DNA of 64,000 nt from Buddleja alternifolia (lineage: Eukaryota > Streptophyta > Magnoliopsida > Lamiales > Scrophulariaceae): contig WHWC01000104.1 of assembly GCA_019426215.1 (NCBI GenBank), forward strand, positions 1 through 64,000, written 5' to 3'. Numbering within the stretch: position 1 is the first letter of the stretch; every line of letters begins with the position of its first letter. Shown here piece by piece: positions 23,786 through 34,970 of the stretch. A program made the position numbers and the translations under genes. The notes beneath the pieces are model-generated. The model was given only the letters and a program-made list of their open reading frames with translations, had not been told where the DNA came from and searched no databases.

Positions 23786-23959
23786 GTAGTTAAGCGGAAA
23801 AGAAGCTCTCTTGTAACTATTACAGTAAGGGAGAAGCTAATGGCAGATTCACCCAAACTTGAAGTAATCCCAATTATGGGGATGTCTGGAATTGGGAATT
23901 CTAAGCTGGCTAGGAGAGTGATGATTAGTGAAATTTATCACTTTTGGTCTAGGATTTAG
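23786..23959 (+). pseudogene. NBS-LRR resistance gene fragment (P-loop region)
   Basis: Reads VREKLMADSPKLEVIPIMGM and SGIGNSKLARRVMISEIYHF, then TAG at 23957-23959. This matches the stretch up to and across the P-loop (GMGGIGKTTLA) of coiled-coil NBS-LRR proteins. The nucleotide-binding Lys-Thr-Thr is replaced by Asn-Ser-Lys, so ATP binding would be lost. Only about 55 codons remain and nothing of the later NB-ARC motifs or LRRs follows. Confidence 0.7.
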
Positions 23960-24123
23960 AGAACTCATTTTCACTTGCTCGGGTACTGTTCTTTGCGTTG
24001 ATGTTTTGTTAATTTTCTCAAATGGAAATTTTGTTGCTACAGATTCGTAAAATTAACTGAAATTATCTAAAGCCCTGTTGAAGATTCTACTGTTGCATGA
24101 GTTTGAAAAAACCAAATTTCTAA

Positions 24124-24546
24124 GGCTATGTTTGGATGTGTATTCATTTCATTTCCAACCGTCATTTTTTAAAATGTATGGAAAAACGAGTTTTTTGATT
24201 TTCATGTGAGAAAAGAAAATAGGTGTGTTTGGTTGTATTTTTTAAAATGGTTAAAATTTGTGAGTGTGATGTGTGAAATGATTGAAAAGAGAGAGAAGAG
24301 AGAGAGGGTGGTGATGGGTGGAAGAGAGAGGAGAGAGAAAAGACAAGAGAGAGAAGGTAGATGAGAGAAAAAATGTGAGTGATGTGAAATGTAATTTTAA
24401 AAAAACGATTGAAATTTATTGGGAACATAAAAACAAGAATGAAAATGCGAATATTTTCAGTTAAAAACAATATAAAGTGTGTATTTTCATTTTCAGATGA
24501 AAATGAAAATGAAAAAAGTAGAATGGAAACACAAACAAACAAAGCC
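24124..24546. mobile_element. PIF/Harbinger-like (Tourist-type) MITE
   Basis: A 423-bp unit starts GGCTATGTTTGGATGTGTAT and ends with the inverse GGCTTTGTTTGTTTGTGTTT. Both sides are flanked by TAA (24121-24123, 24547-24549), the trinucleotide typical of PIF/Harbinger. The interior is a GA/CT-rich foldback (gagagaagagagagagg). Confidence 0.7.
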
Positions 24547-24625
24547 TAAAATTTTGTAATTTCAATTGTTTGAAGTGGCTCATTCTGCTGGAGTCTTAAG
24601 TGCTAATACTTTGTAGACATAACTA

Positions 24626-25105
24626 TGTTGAAACTTAATTTAACTGGAAAATATTCACCAATCCCAAGAACATTCATGTTCAATCATAAAGAATCAAAGA
24701 ACGAAAAGCGAAAGCATACCTAAATTAGTCATATCAGATTAATTCTTGAGTCTTCACGGTTGGTCTTCCAAATTAATACGTAATTCTTTGAGTTTCTCTT
24801 GGAGTCTCTCAATTCTCTCTAAAGATGGGGAATTAGAAGAATAAAATGATACGTATTATTTGCGGATCACAACCCTTTTATAATAACTTATTATTATTAT
24901 TTCCAGTTTAACCAACTATAAAAGAGAAATTAAATTAATTGATTTCTACACATAATATCCCATAAAATCTTATACTTTCCTTAATTGCTTTAAAACCCAA
25001 GTAACCATATATCTTAATTGATCACATAATCAGGCTCACTTAAAATGATGACTATTAATACACGACTTTCACATATTGCATATATATTGGATTCTAAATC
25101 CAACA
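24626..25105 (-). repeat. 3' LTR of the minus-strand copia
   Basis: 480 bp; on the plus strand it begins tgttgaaacttaattt and ends ctaaatccaaca. It aligns throughout with 36361-36830, with scattered substitutions and small gaps; the divergence shows the element is not recent. Ttataaaag-like promoter text is at about 24915-24925 (minus strand). Confidence 0.9.
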
Positions 25106-25560
25106 ATCTCCCACTGAGGCTATATTGTCACCTTATAACCATGTATTAAATAAATAACCTTATGAATACTCCAAATTTCGTCATCATTACTTTAAGCAAT
25201 TTTCTAAATAATTATGTCCATCAATTATACCAATATAGGATCAAAGCTGTTTTCATCACACATGATCGTGACTAAACCTAGCAATGGCCACGTATATCGA
25301 TATAACCAAATGACATGGATCAAGTACGGATGTGTAGCATGAAAATTACATGCCATGTGATCCTGGCATGCCTATTTCCAACTGGTTCTCCCTTAAACTG
25401 CAGTGAGATCATTTAAACAAGTTCATAGATAATTATGAGCCATAAACTTTAATTCTGAAATAACTGAAATATCTATAAACCATAATCCAAATAACCATAA
25501 ACAAATGTCTACATCCAAAAGAAAATAAAAGCCACAAACTTCCACTAAAACTGAATATCC

Positions 25561-26704
25561 TCAAGTGCTACTACAACCCAAATGAGCAGTGCGCTCATGA
25601 AAGACCGTTGGTGGTAACCCTTTAGTAGGCAGATCTGCAACCATAGAGTTTGTACCTATGTGTTCTATAGACTTCTGTCCACTCTGAACTCTTTCTTTCA
25701 CAACTAAGAACTTGATGTCTATATGCTTAGACTTTGTCGAGCTCCTGTTGTTGTTGGAATACAACACTGTAGACCTATTGTCACAGAATATTCTAAGTTC
25801 TATACCATCTAAATTCCGTAGTCCAGTGACGAAGTTCCTCTGCCATAATCCATGATTGGATGCCTCATAACATGCTACGAAATTCGCTGCCATGGTGGGG
25901 GAGGCTATGAGTGTTTGTTTAGAACTTTTCCATGATATGGCTCCTCCAGCAATCAAGTAGACAAAGCCCTAAGTGGATCTTCTACTATCTACGTATAGAG
26001 CAAAATTAGAATCAGAATAACCTATGGTCTCCAACTGATCTATTTCATATATGTGAGTATATACCCCTTTGTTCTTTGTAAATACCGAATGACTCGCTTG
26101 GCTGCTTTCCAATGATCCATTCATTGGATACTTAAATTTCTCCCTAACGTCCTAACAATGTACTCAATATCTGGACGAGTACATACCTACATTAGACTAC
26201 CTACAGCCGAATCATAAGGAATCTTTTGCATTTCCTTAGTTTTAAAGTCATTCTTGGGGCATTGACCTTAACTGAATATCTCCCTTAGCAACAGGGGTGT
26301 CTCCTGTTTTATAGTTTTGCATGCCGAATCTTTGAAGATCTTTCTCGATATAGCTCTTTTGTGATAATCCAAGAATACCTCGAGGGCGATGTCAGTATAT
26401 CTGTATCCTTAATACAAAAAAAGCGTCACCAAGATCTTTTGTCTCAAAGTTCTTAGCTAGAAATTTCTTGATTTTGCAAAACATGCCTATATCGTTGGTG
26501 GCAGGTAATATATCATCGCCATACAAGACTAAAAAGGTATACTTACTCCCAGTAAACTTGTGGTTCACACAATCATCCGCTACAATCATCTCAAAACTGA
26601 ATGAGGTGATGACTTGATGAAACTTGTGATACTATTGACGAGACGCCTACTTAAACCCATAGATGGATTTCTTTAATTTGCAAACTATTTTGTTCGAATC
26701 TCCC
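25561..26704 (-). pseudogene. Copia pol 3' half: end of RT and RNase H
   Basis: Starting at the insertion boundary, the minus strand reads GDSNKIVCKLKKSIYGFK*A then FLVLYGDDILPATNDIG (YGDD in place of YVDD), KNFETKDLGDAFFVLRIQIY, GYSDSNFALYVDSRRST*GF, GGAISWKSSKQTLIASPTMA and TKSKHIDIKFLVVKERVQSG. It ends in a premature TGA at 25561-25563. The VYHKFSGS/SKYTFLVLYVDD style of text is that of TNT-type copia elements. At least three stops and frame shifts occur between 25980 and 26640. Confidence 0.85.
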
Positions 26705-27634
26705 TGTAGACAACTAAAAATTCGCAGCCAATAAAATAGTGACATGTGTAAATTAATATGTTAAATATCAAATAAATTCTTTTATTTATATTTAAGGGGT
26801 TTAATAAATTTTATCCCTAAATTAATTAATCGAAACATTGATATTTAAATAAATTCTTTATTTGGCCAATCATGAGGTGCCATGTGTCATTAAAAGTATA
26901 ATTTCAGCAATATTAAACCATGCTTTACAAATTAAGATGATGATTTTCATCTCCTTTTGGTATATATGATAAATTGCCATCAAATGACATAATTATGGCA
27001 TTATAATCATAATTAAATCAAATCAAGCTCTTAAATATGGTAGTAATTGCCAATCAAATCATGGTGATTATGGAAAGTCTTCCACTCCCACAACTATAAA
27101 TTGGGGTTCAAGTTCAAGGATCCATTCACCAATTCACTAACTAACAAGTGCATTTGAGCCAAAGAGATATTGAGGAAGGACTCAAAACTCCCTCAACTCA
27201 AATCATCAAGTTCAAGAAGATTCACGGAGTTCAAAAGGCGAAATTCAAGGTGTTCGTCGCGAAGCTTCTCAAATTATAGCATTTGATTCGTAATAAGGTG
27301 TTAAACCTACAAATGAACGTTCTTGAAGTCCAAATCAAAACTGGTGGAAGATCAAATCCGTCGTCAAATTCATCCAAGTCCTAATGTTTAATTAGAAATT
27401 CCGGCACAAATCATTCGAATTAACATTATTGCGAGTTAAATCAAGATTGAAGGAGATTAAAGCGTCAGGCTTCACCTTCAAGATTTCAAATTCAAAGTTC
27501 GTGGTCTTGAAGTGAATAATTAGAGGGTAAACAATTAGAGATTTCTACTCATTAAATCGTTTGATTCAATTAAATATATTTTGTACAACATTTCTTGTTT
27601 ATTATTTTAGAGACATTAAAATTTGTTATTTACA
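26705..27634 (+). repeat. 5' LTR of the gag-only element
   Basis: 930 bp from TGTAGACAACTAAAAATTCG to TTGTTATTTACA. Carries a TATA-type ctataaattg near 27094-27103 and polyadenylation-like aataaa signals near 26795 and 26850. Aligns over its full length with 31970-32905. Confidence 0.92.
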
Positions 27635-27716
27635 AATTTTGGCACACCTAGTGGGACCATCTCTACCTCTCACCAGTTTCCTTCATCAACAGTTGAAATA
27701 TCACATAATTCCTATC

Positions 27717-28960
27717 ATGGAGAATGCTACAACTCTAGAAGAGCGAATTGCTAACTTGACAAAAGTTGTTGAAGGACTCGCCAAACATGTTCAGGAACAA
27801 GATGCTCAAATCACAAAGCTTGTCAACAAGGTGGATGGTACTGACATTGGCAACACAATGGGAAAGCAACTTGAGGCTCATGAAGAAGTTGAGACATCCA
27901 CGAAGCAGTTAACTGAAAAGAAGAAGTTTTCAACTAAAGGGATTCAAGTTTCATCTGATGGGTTGATCCTTATTGACTAGCTACGGGAGTTCATCACAAG
28001 AACAATTAAAGAGAAGTTCGATGGAAGCTCCAAGATATCTTTGATGTATGCTAAGTCATACACTCGAAGAATTGGCAATCTAAAGATGCCACTGGCTACC
28101 AACTTCCGAAATTCCAACAATTTGAAGGCTAAGGCAATTAAAAGCATCACGTGGTTCATTTTGTCAAGACGTGCAATCATGCTAGAACTTATGGCGATCA
28201 CCTGGTCAAACAATTTGTCTGATCATTGAAGGGTCATGCATCTGATTGGTACACCAATTTGGAAGCTAGCTCAATTGACAATTGGGGGCAACTGGAACGT
28301 GAGTTCCTTAATCGCTTTTATAGCACTTGACGAACAGTCAGCATGATGGAGCTCACTAACTCTCTCTAATGGAAAGATGAACTTGTCATTGATTACATCA
28401 ATCGACGGAGGAACTTGAGTCTTAACTGCAAAGATCGCTTGTCCGAAACCTCGACTATAGAGATGTGAATCCAAGGAATGCATTGTGGTCTTCCCTATAT
28501 CCTTCAAGGGATCCAACCTAAGATGTTCGAAGAATTGGTCACTTGAGCACATGACAATGAGTTGAGTATGGCCTCAAATGGAGTGGATGGGACACATGAC
28601 CAAGAGTCGTGGAAACGAGGGTCAACAATGGGGGCAAGCATTTTCCAAAAGCTTCAAATGATGAGCTAATGGAACTAAACATTGCATGCATCAAACGTCA
28701 TGGAGAAGATATTGATAAAGGACCAAAGAAGTCAACTCTCAAAGAGATGCAATTGAAGCAGTATCCATTTCTTGACTCCGACGTCTCTGGGTTATTTGAT
28801 GAAGCGACCGGAAGAAGCTGGGCGAGATGATCACCTGAAGTATTACAAATGTCATTGCTTGGTTGTCCACCCAATTCTAGGTTGTTTCATATTCAAAGAC
28901 AAAGTCATGCAATTGGCCCGCCAAGAAAAAATATCGCTCGACGAGGATGACGCTTCTTGA
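27717..28960 (+). pseudogene. Degenerate gypsy gag
   Basis: Begins at an ATG (27717) with MENATTLEERIANLTKVVEG, a coiled-coil-like start (KHVQEQDAQITKLVNKV). A TAG at 27978-27980 interrupts LILID*LREFITRTI. The rest is recovered only by changing frame: KFDGSSKISLMYAKSYTRRI, SLKGHASDWYTNLEASSIDN, FLNRFYST, IDYINRRRNLSLNCKDRLSE, and finally FKDKVMQLARQEKISLDEDD. This is the gag/capsid protein type found with plant Tat-lineage gypsy elements, including the CxxxH-like segment YKCHCLVVHPILGCFIFKD. Gag would form the virus-like particle; this copy cannot encode it. Confidence 0.8.
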
Positions 28961-28969
28961 TAAAACTCT

Positions 28970-29390
28970 GAACCATGCTCCCTAATATGAGCGTACACTG
29001 TCAATAATACTCCTTGATACGAGTATAAAGTGTCTACATGTTTCAAATAAAAGCAACTATAATACTCCTTGATACGAGTATAAAGTGTCTACAAGTTCCA
29101 AATAAATGCAAATATAGATCTTTAATAAGAGTATAAACTATCTTCAAATTCAAATTCAAATGAAGACTCCTGGTTACGAGTATAAACTGTCTATAAATTC
29201 AAATTAATACTCCTCGATATGGGCATAAACTGTCAACAAGGTCGAATCAAATTAAAGAACTCTTGACAAGAGTATAAACCGTCACAAATAAAATAAACTC
29301 AAAAAAACTCCCTGACATATGAGTGTAAACTGTATGTTTCTCCTTACCCGCATGAGTATAAAGTGTGTACGGCACCCCCTTCAAAATGAA
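28970..29390 (+). repeat. Degenerate 55-60 bp tandem repeat in the gag-only element
   Basis: About eight units share the core actccttgatacgagtata followed by aagtgtctac and an A-rich spacer. Units decay from left to right. Tandem repeats between the coding part and the 3' LTR are a known feature of Tat/Ogre-type gypsy elements. Confidence 0.75.
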
Positions 29391-29970
29391 ACTTCTTTAA
29401 ACTACGTTATAACTTGATTTGTTGGGTACGTAGCCATCTTAGACACTTCTCTAAGTTCAGTCATGAATACAAAGTGAATTGGCATTTTCCACATGGAGTG
29501 ATGGTGTTCATATGAACTTAATAAATTGACGTTGTTCGTGATATGGGGGCATCTAACTCCTCTTTGGACCTTCTAAATGGATTGAAATCTTCAAGCTCCC
29601 ACCACTTCACCATCAATGGAGGAGTATTATCAAGAGCAATGAGATGGTTTTGGAGAATCTGAAATGCCTTTACAATGATTGCTCAGACGAGAACACAAAA
29701 TTAATTTTTCAAACACTCGTGATGATGCTCGATGGATTTGACATCTTCGATGGGGAGGACAGACACGCACAGTTGACAAGTTGGACTAGGCCACCAAGTG
29801 TATTTCCTCTTGGGAACTCCCTTTGATGCCAAGCTTTAGGGATGATGCTTCCTCCTTATTTTGTCGCTCTTCATGTATGCCAAAGTTGCCAAAGGAATCT
29901 GGATTGAACATCTTTTTTTTTTTTGCATGGAAGGAGGCCATACCTTGGATGTTTCTCTCGCACTGATCTT
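29391..29970 (+). other. Gag-only element interior, no gene recognised
   Basis: No pol domain is visible. A short open stretch at 29644-29826 has no recognised motif. An 11-T run lies at 29911-29925. Confidence 0.5.
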
Positions 29971-30544
29971 CTAGGACCACTCCCCGGCATGAAGGGAATT
30001 CATCAAATTAGGCCATTGCTCCGCACATCGACTAACAAGGGGAGCATCAAAAGTTAGCAATGCATTTTTCTCCATTGATGGCTTATCGCCGTCAAGGATC
30101 ACATCTCTTTCCATTGGTGGCTTGTCATCATCAAGTGTCACATCTCTTTCCATTGGTGGCTTCTCCTCGTTAATGATCGTCATAAGCGTCTCTCTAGAAA
30201 GAATGGTTAAAATGACGCCTTTGTCCACGAGTTGAATGTCATTATCGCCATGTATAGCCTCGCCTTTGATAATGCGGTGATTCAATGTCACTGCGAGAAG
30301 TAAATTGCTTGATTGCTCGTGATGAATTCAGGACCACACCTTGGTTTTCTTGCTTAGAGAAATCTCTTGAGACCACTCGCCATATGAAGTGATCCGTCAC
30401 TGTTAATCGTCCTCTTGCCCTTTGACAAACAAGATGATAATGACTTGTGAAAATGGCACCTCTATCCACGAGTTGTATGCCATGGTCATCAAACCTGGCC
30501 TTGCCTTTGGCTGTGTGACAACTTCTAGACAATGCTCTCATCAA
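29971..30544 (-). pseudogene. Antisense ORFs with a repeated motif in the gag-only element
   Basis: Two overlapping minus-strand frames (30544-30242, 100 codons; 30291-29971, 106 codons) run against gag. Each contains one version of the same module: KGKARFDDHGIQLVDRGAIF at about 30508-30449 and KGEAIHGDNDIQLVDKGVIL at about 30267-30208. Downstream a 13-residue unit (KPPMERDVTLDDD) is repeated three times at 30162-30046. The reading-frame change between the two modules suggests a frame shift in one former ORF. Grande and related Tat-lineage elements are known to carry antisense ORFs before the 3' LTR; function is unknown. Confidence 0.5.
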
Positions 30545-31431
30545 TTTTCATTGAAAAACAAAATAGGGGCAGCGGTCGGACTTAAAAAGCAAAACGGATC
30601 AAACATTGACTGGAAACTTCAAGGTTGGAGCTGTCTTCACTTTTAGGACCTTGGAAAGAGATAAAGATAAAAATAAATCTTCAGAAAAGAAGAGATCATT
30701 TGAAAAGAATTTAAAAGAACAAAGTAGATTGAATTTTGCTCCTTCCACTTGGGTTTATAGAGCGGATCGTCTAAGAAGTAAGAACAACAAGAAGGAAGAA
30801 CAACCAATGTTGAATATGTACTATATCAAAAAGACAGCAAACTGATAAAGAAGAGACTGCGAGGAGGCACCTTTTTATAAGCAGTAGTTGACGCTTTGTA
30901 AAGAAAGAATTCTATTCTCTTAGAGCAAAGGAAAGAAATTAAGAATGATTGATAGTTCCCATAAATCTCTAATTCGCCAAGAAATCAGGTGAAGATTTTC
31001 TGAAATGATTTGATGATTGCCTATCTGATAATTCAAGAAAGGAATTGATGTTCAAAGTAGCTACTTCTTGTCGGTGTAAAATTTCTTTGAGAAGAAATAA
31101 TCTCTAGTGTCCGTGGATTATGGCGCTGTAAATCAGACATTGAAGTTGAATGAAGATCGAATAAAATCAAGGTGATTGGATTTGATGTCTAAACTCTCGC
31201 AACTTTTCAGAAGAAAATCACCTTAGATGGCTCTCATAATTGGTTTACTGGAGAAATAAGCGCAATTTCCTGGTATCTTCATGAATTTACTGAGCTGGAG
31301 ATTGAAGAATGATTGGAATCGATGCGCTGATTGAAGCCAATTTATGGAAAGTAATCAAGGAATCGTTTGAAGAATAAGAAAAGAAAGAAAATGAATTTCA
31401 TTTTCCCCTTACAGAGGAAGGGCAAAGACTC

Positions 31432-31579
31432 GGAAAAATCTATGGGGAGCATAACAAAGTTACAAGTGGTGGGGTGGTTTTCGTCATCCACCCACTCTGT
31501 GAAAACCACCCCACTACTTGTGAATATGTGGTGGATAGTGAACCGGAAGCATTGCTCTTGCTCCACCATAGAATTATCC
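31432..31579. mobile_element. Mutator-type MITE, copy 2
   Basis: Arms ggaaaaatctatggggagca and (inverted) ggataattctatggtggagc, with the same gtggggtggttttc/gaaaaccacccca core as the other two copies. Flanking 10-mers gcaaagactc and acgaagaccc agree at seven positions, so this copy appears older. It lies between the antisense ORFs and the 3' LTR. Confidence 0.65.
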
Positions 31580-31969
31580 ACGAAGACCCAACTAGAAGGA
31601 GACAAGTATTGATTCTGCACTTCTAGTCCATATGCACCACAAGTTATGTTGGCCCAAAAAAAGTAAAAAAGAAAAGAAAAGGGAATTGACTTATATGCAA
31701 AGTTGGCGGGCTACAAAATGTTTGATTTTGCTAATGGGCCACCTTTGAGAAACAATCAAGTCATCATGGTTGGCTTCTATCCAAGAATTCACTTGGGCTA
31801 CAAAAAATGACTATATTTTTGGGCTCAATGTTCAAGTCTCTTCACATAGTCAAGTCCAAAGTCTATATGCATTTCATGGAGTCCAATAACAAAAAAATTG
31901 ATTGTCACGACTTATCCACTCAAGACACGCTTCCAAGCACCATTTGTGGACAAGTCTCGAGGGGGCATT

Positions 31970-32905
31970 TGTAGACAACTAAAATTTCCCAGCCAATTAA
32001 ATTGCAACACGTGTAAATTAATATGTTAAATATCAAATAAATTCTTTTATTTATTTTTAAGGGGTTTAATAAATTTTATCCCTAAATTAATTAACTGAAA
32101 CATTGATATTTAAATATATCTTTATTTGGCTAATCATGAGGTGCCATGTATCAAGAAAAGCATAGTTTTGGCAATATTAAATCATGTCTTGCAAATTAAG
32201 ATGATGATTGCCATTTCCTTTTGGTTTATATGATAAATTTCCATCAAATAACATAATTATGGCAATTTAATCATAATTAAATCAAATCAATCTCTTAAAT
32301 ATGGTAGTAATTGCGAATCAAATCATGGTGATTATGGAAAATCTTCCACCCCTACAACTATAAATAGGGGTTCAAGTTCAAGGATTCATTCACCAATTCA
32401 CCAACTCATAAGTGCATTTGAGCCAAAGAGATATTGAGGAAGGACTCAAAACTCTCTCAACTCAAATCATGAAGTTCAAGAAGATCCACGGCGTTCAAAA
32501 GGCGAAATTCAAGGTGTTCATCGTGAAGCTACTCAAATTATAGCGTTTGATTCGTAATAATGTGTTAAATCTAGAAATTAACATTATTGGAGTCCAAATC
32601 AAAACTGGTGGAAGATCAAAGACATTAAATCCGCCATCAAATTCTTCCAAGTCATAAAGTTTAATTCTAAATTCTGGCACAAATCCTTCGAATTAACGTT
32701 ATAGGAAGTTAAATTAAGATTGAAGGAGATTAAAGTGTCAAGCTTCCCCTTCAAGATTTCAAATTCAAAGTGTGTTCTTAAAGTGAAGAATCACAGCATA
32801 AACAATTAAAGATTTGTACTCATTAAATAGTTCGATTCAATTAAATATACTTTGTACAACATTTCTTGTTTGTTATTTCAGAGACATTAAAATTTGTTAT
32901 TTACG
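31970..32905 (+). repeat. 3' LTR of the gag-only element
   Basis: 936 bp, TGTAGACAACTAAAATTTCC to TTGTTATTTACG (final CA changed to CG). It is noticeably diverged from the 5' LTR (for example cagccaattaaattgcaaca versus cagccaataaaatagtgaca). Confidence 0.9.
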
Positions 32906-34970
32906 CTCCCGATACAAAGTTTTCTGGTTGCACCATATAAATCGTATCTTTAATGTCACCATTGAGAAATGGAGTCTTAACATCCATTTGATGTAGCTCA
33001 AGATCCAAATGTGCCGCTAATGCCATTATTGTCCTAACAGAGTCTTTGGATGATACCGGAGAAAAGGTCTCTTTATAATCGATGCCTTCTTTCTGTGTAA
33101 AGCCCTTAGCAACAAGACATGTTTTGTACCTTCCACATTGCCTTTCGAATCCCTTTTGGTTTTTAAATATCCATTTGTCAACCAACAGGTTTCGCACCTT
33201 CTAGCAATGGGATCAAATCTCACACGTCATTGTCAGTCATGGACTTTATCTCTTCATTCATGGCATCAATCCATTTTTTAGAGTTAATACTTTTCATGGC
33301 TTGACGGGAGTTGATTGGATCATCTTCCATCACTCCAATGTCAAAATCATAAGCTCGGAGAAACACAATATAATCATCCGGAATTGTGTTCCTTCTCTCT
33401 CTAGTGGATCTCCTTAATGCCATTGGTTCTTGAGGCTGTTGAGTTTGCTTTTCTAGAGCAACCTCAATAGGGAGTTGATTGATATTGTCTTGATCCAGAA
33501 TCGCATCTTGAATAATATCAGGTATAGAAGTCTGATCCAGATCATTATCAATAGCAACTGGAGGAATATCAATATATTCTTCCTCAAAGACAAAATTATT
33601 TGTCCTCTCACCCCCCTGCAAACTTAACATCCACAACGAACCGGGCATTGCCCATCTCGAAAATAGACTTGGTATCGGGATCATAAAACTTGTAACCCCT
33701 GGATCTTTTAAATTATCCAATAGTAACAACTGACAGTTCTGGAGCCGAGTTTCTTTTTATTTAGCTTGTAGGGCCTTGGCTTAGCTGGAGATCCCCAAAT
33801 GTCTAAGTGCTTTGAACTAGGCTTCTTTCCTGTCCAAAGCGCATAAGGGGTCTTTATAGTTTCCTTAGTTGGCACTTTATTGAGTACATAAACTGCAGTC
33901 TTTAGAGTTTCTCCACAGAGTGATTCAGGTAAGATAGAATGACTAATCATACTCACTATGTCCTAAAGCGTTCTATTTCGCCTCTCAGCAACATCATTCA
34001 TAGTCGGAGACCCTGGTATACTGTAGAACGATACCGTATTCCTCTAGGAATTTCACAAATGGACATGGAGGTTGTTCACCTAAACTGTCATATCTACCGT
34101 AGTATTCACCACCATGGTCAGATCTAACGCTTTTAATTCTTTTGCTTAGTTGATATTCAACTTCAGCTTTGCAATTTTTGAACACATCCAGTGATTGTGA
34201 TTTTTCATGAATGAGATAAAGATAGTCATAGCTTGAATAGTTTTCTATGAACGTGATGAAATATTATTGACCATTCCAAGAAGCCAAAGGGAATTGTCTA
34301 CAAATATCCGTGTGAACAACTTCTAAGACCTCTACTTTCTTGGTGTCATCAAGCTTCCTAACATTTGTTTGTTTCCCTTTGATACTGTTAACACATATAT
34401 CAAAATAATTGAAATTATGGAGATCGAGAATATCGTAGGACACAAGTCTCTCTATTATCCTTTTAGAGATATGAACTAATCATTTGTGCCACAACGAGGC
34501 TGAATTCTCGTCGGTTAATTTACGCTTAACACCTCGAGTACTAACATGCAAGGATTCACCGAATGAGGCAATTGTATCTAACAAATAAATATTATCATAA
34601 ACTAATACAGAACTAGATCCAACCAATTTTGAATTTTGAAAGAGATCAATGGAACAAGAGTAACCAAGTTTTTCCAATGCAGAAATGGAAATCAAATTTT
34701 GCCTAAAAGATGGTACAACAAAAGTCTCTTTCAAATCCAAAAAAAGAAAAAGATCCAGTCCTAAGTAACAACCTAAAATATCATATTGCCTCTACTTTCA
34801 CCATCTTGCCATCACCCATATAGATGTGTCTTTTACCATCACTGGGCTCTCGGCAACTCAAGCAACCTTGCATGGTCACATTGATGTGAGTTGTTGTACC
34901 TGAATCTATCCACCATATCCATATATGTCCAGGTACCGAAGTTAAATTAACCTCAAAACAAACCAATCCA
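32906..34970 (-). pseudogene. Copia pol 5' half: protease, integrase and N-terminal RT
   Basis: Read from 34970 down: WIWWIDSGTTTHINVTMQGC (protease DSG motif), DLKETFVVPSFRQNLISISA (gag-pre-integrase), integrase text VEYQLSKRIKSVRSDHGGEY (34185-33994) and [40 protein letters not shown], the linker LRRSTRERRNTIPDDYIVFL, then RT KWIFKNQKGFERQCGRYKT and LELHQMDVKTPFLNGDIKDT to YMVQPENFVSGA at the insertion point. Multiple frame shifts (near 33715, 33980, 34480, 34770) separate these blocks. Order and sequence are those of a TNT1-94-type copia polyprotein. Confidence 0.88.

Larger units (their letters stand above)
26705..32905 (+). mobile_element. Gag-only LTR retrotransposon (TR-GAG-like, Tat/gypsy affinity) nested in copia
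   Basis: Bounded by CTCCC on both sides (26700-26704 and 32906-32910), which restores the copia frame when joined. LTRs are 26705-27634 and 31970-32905. A primer-binding-like tttggcacacctagtgggac follows the 5' LTR by two bases, and a polypurine tract (cgagggggcat) precedes the 3' LTR. The 4.3-kb interior holds a degenerate gag and no protease, RT or integrase that I can find. Gag-only LTR elements (TR-GAG) are known in plants; mobilisation would need proteins from an autonomous relative. Confidence 0.9.

Noticed and set aside
28970..29390. CRISPR-like array of spaced repeats
   Set aside because: Units are degenerate, spacers are not uniform, and the array lies within a plant LTR element; CRISPR arrays are not expected in a plant nucleus.
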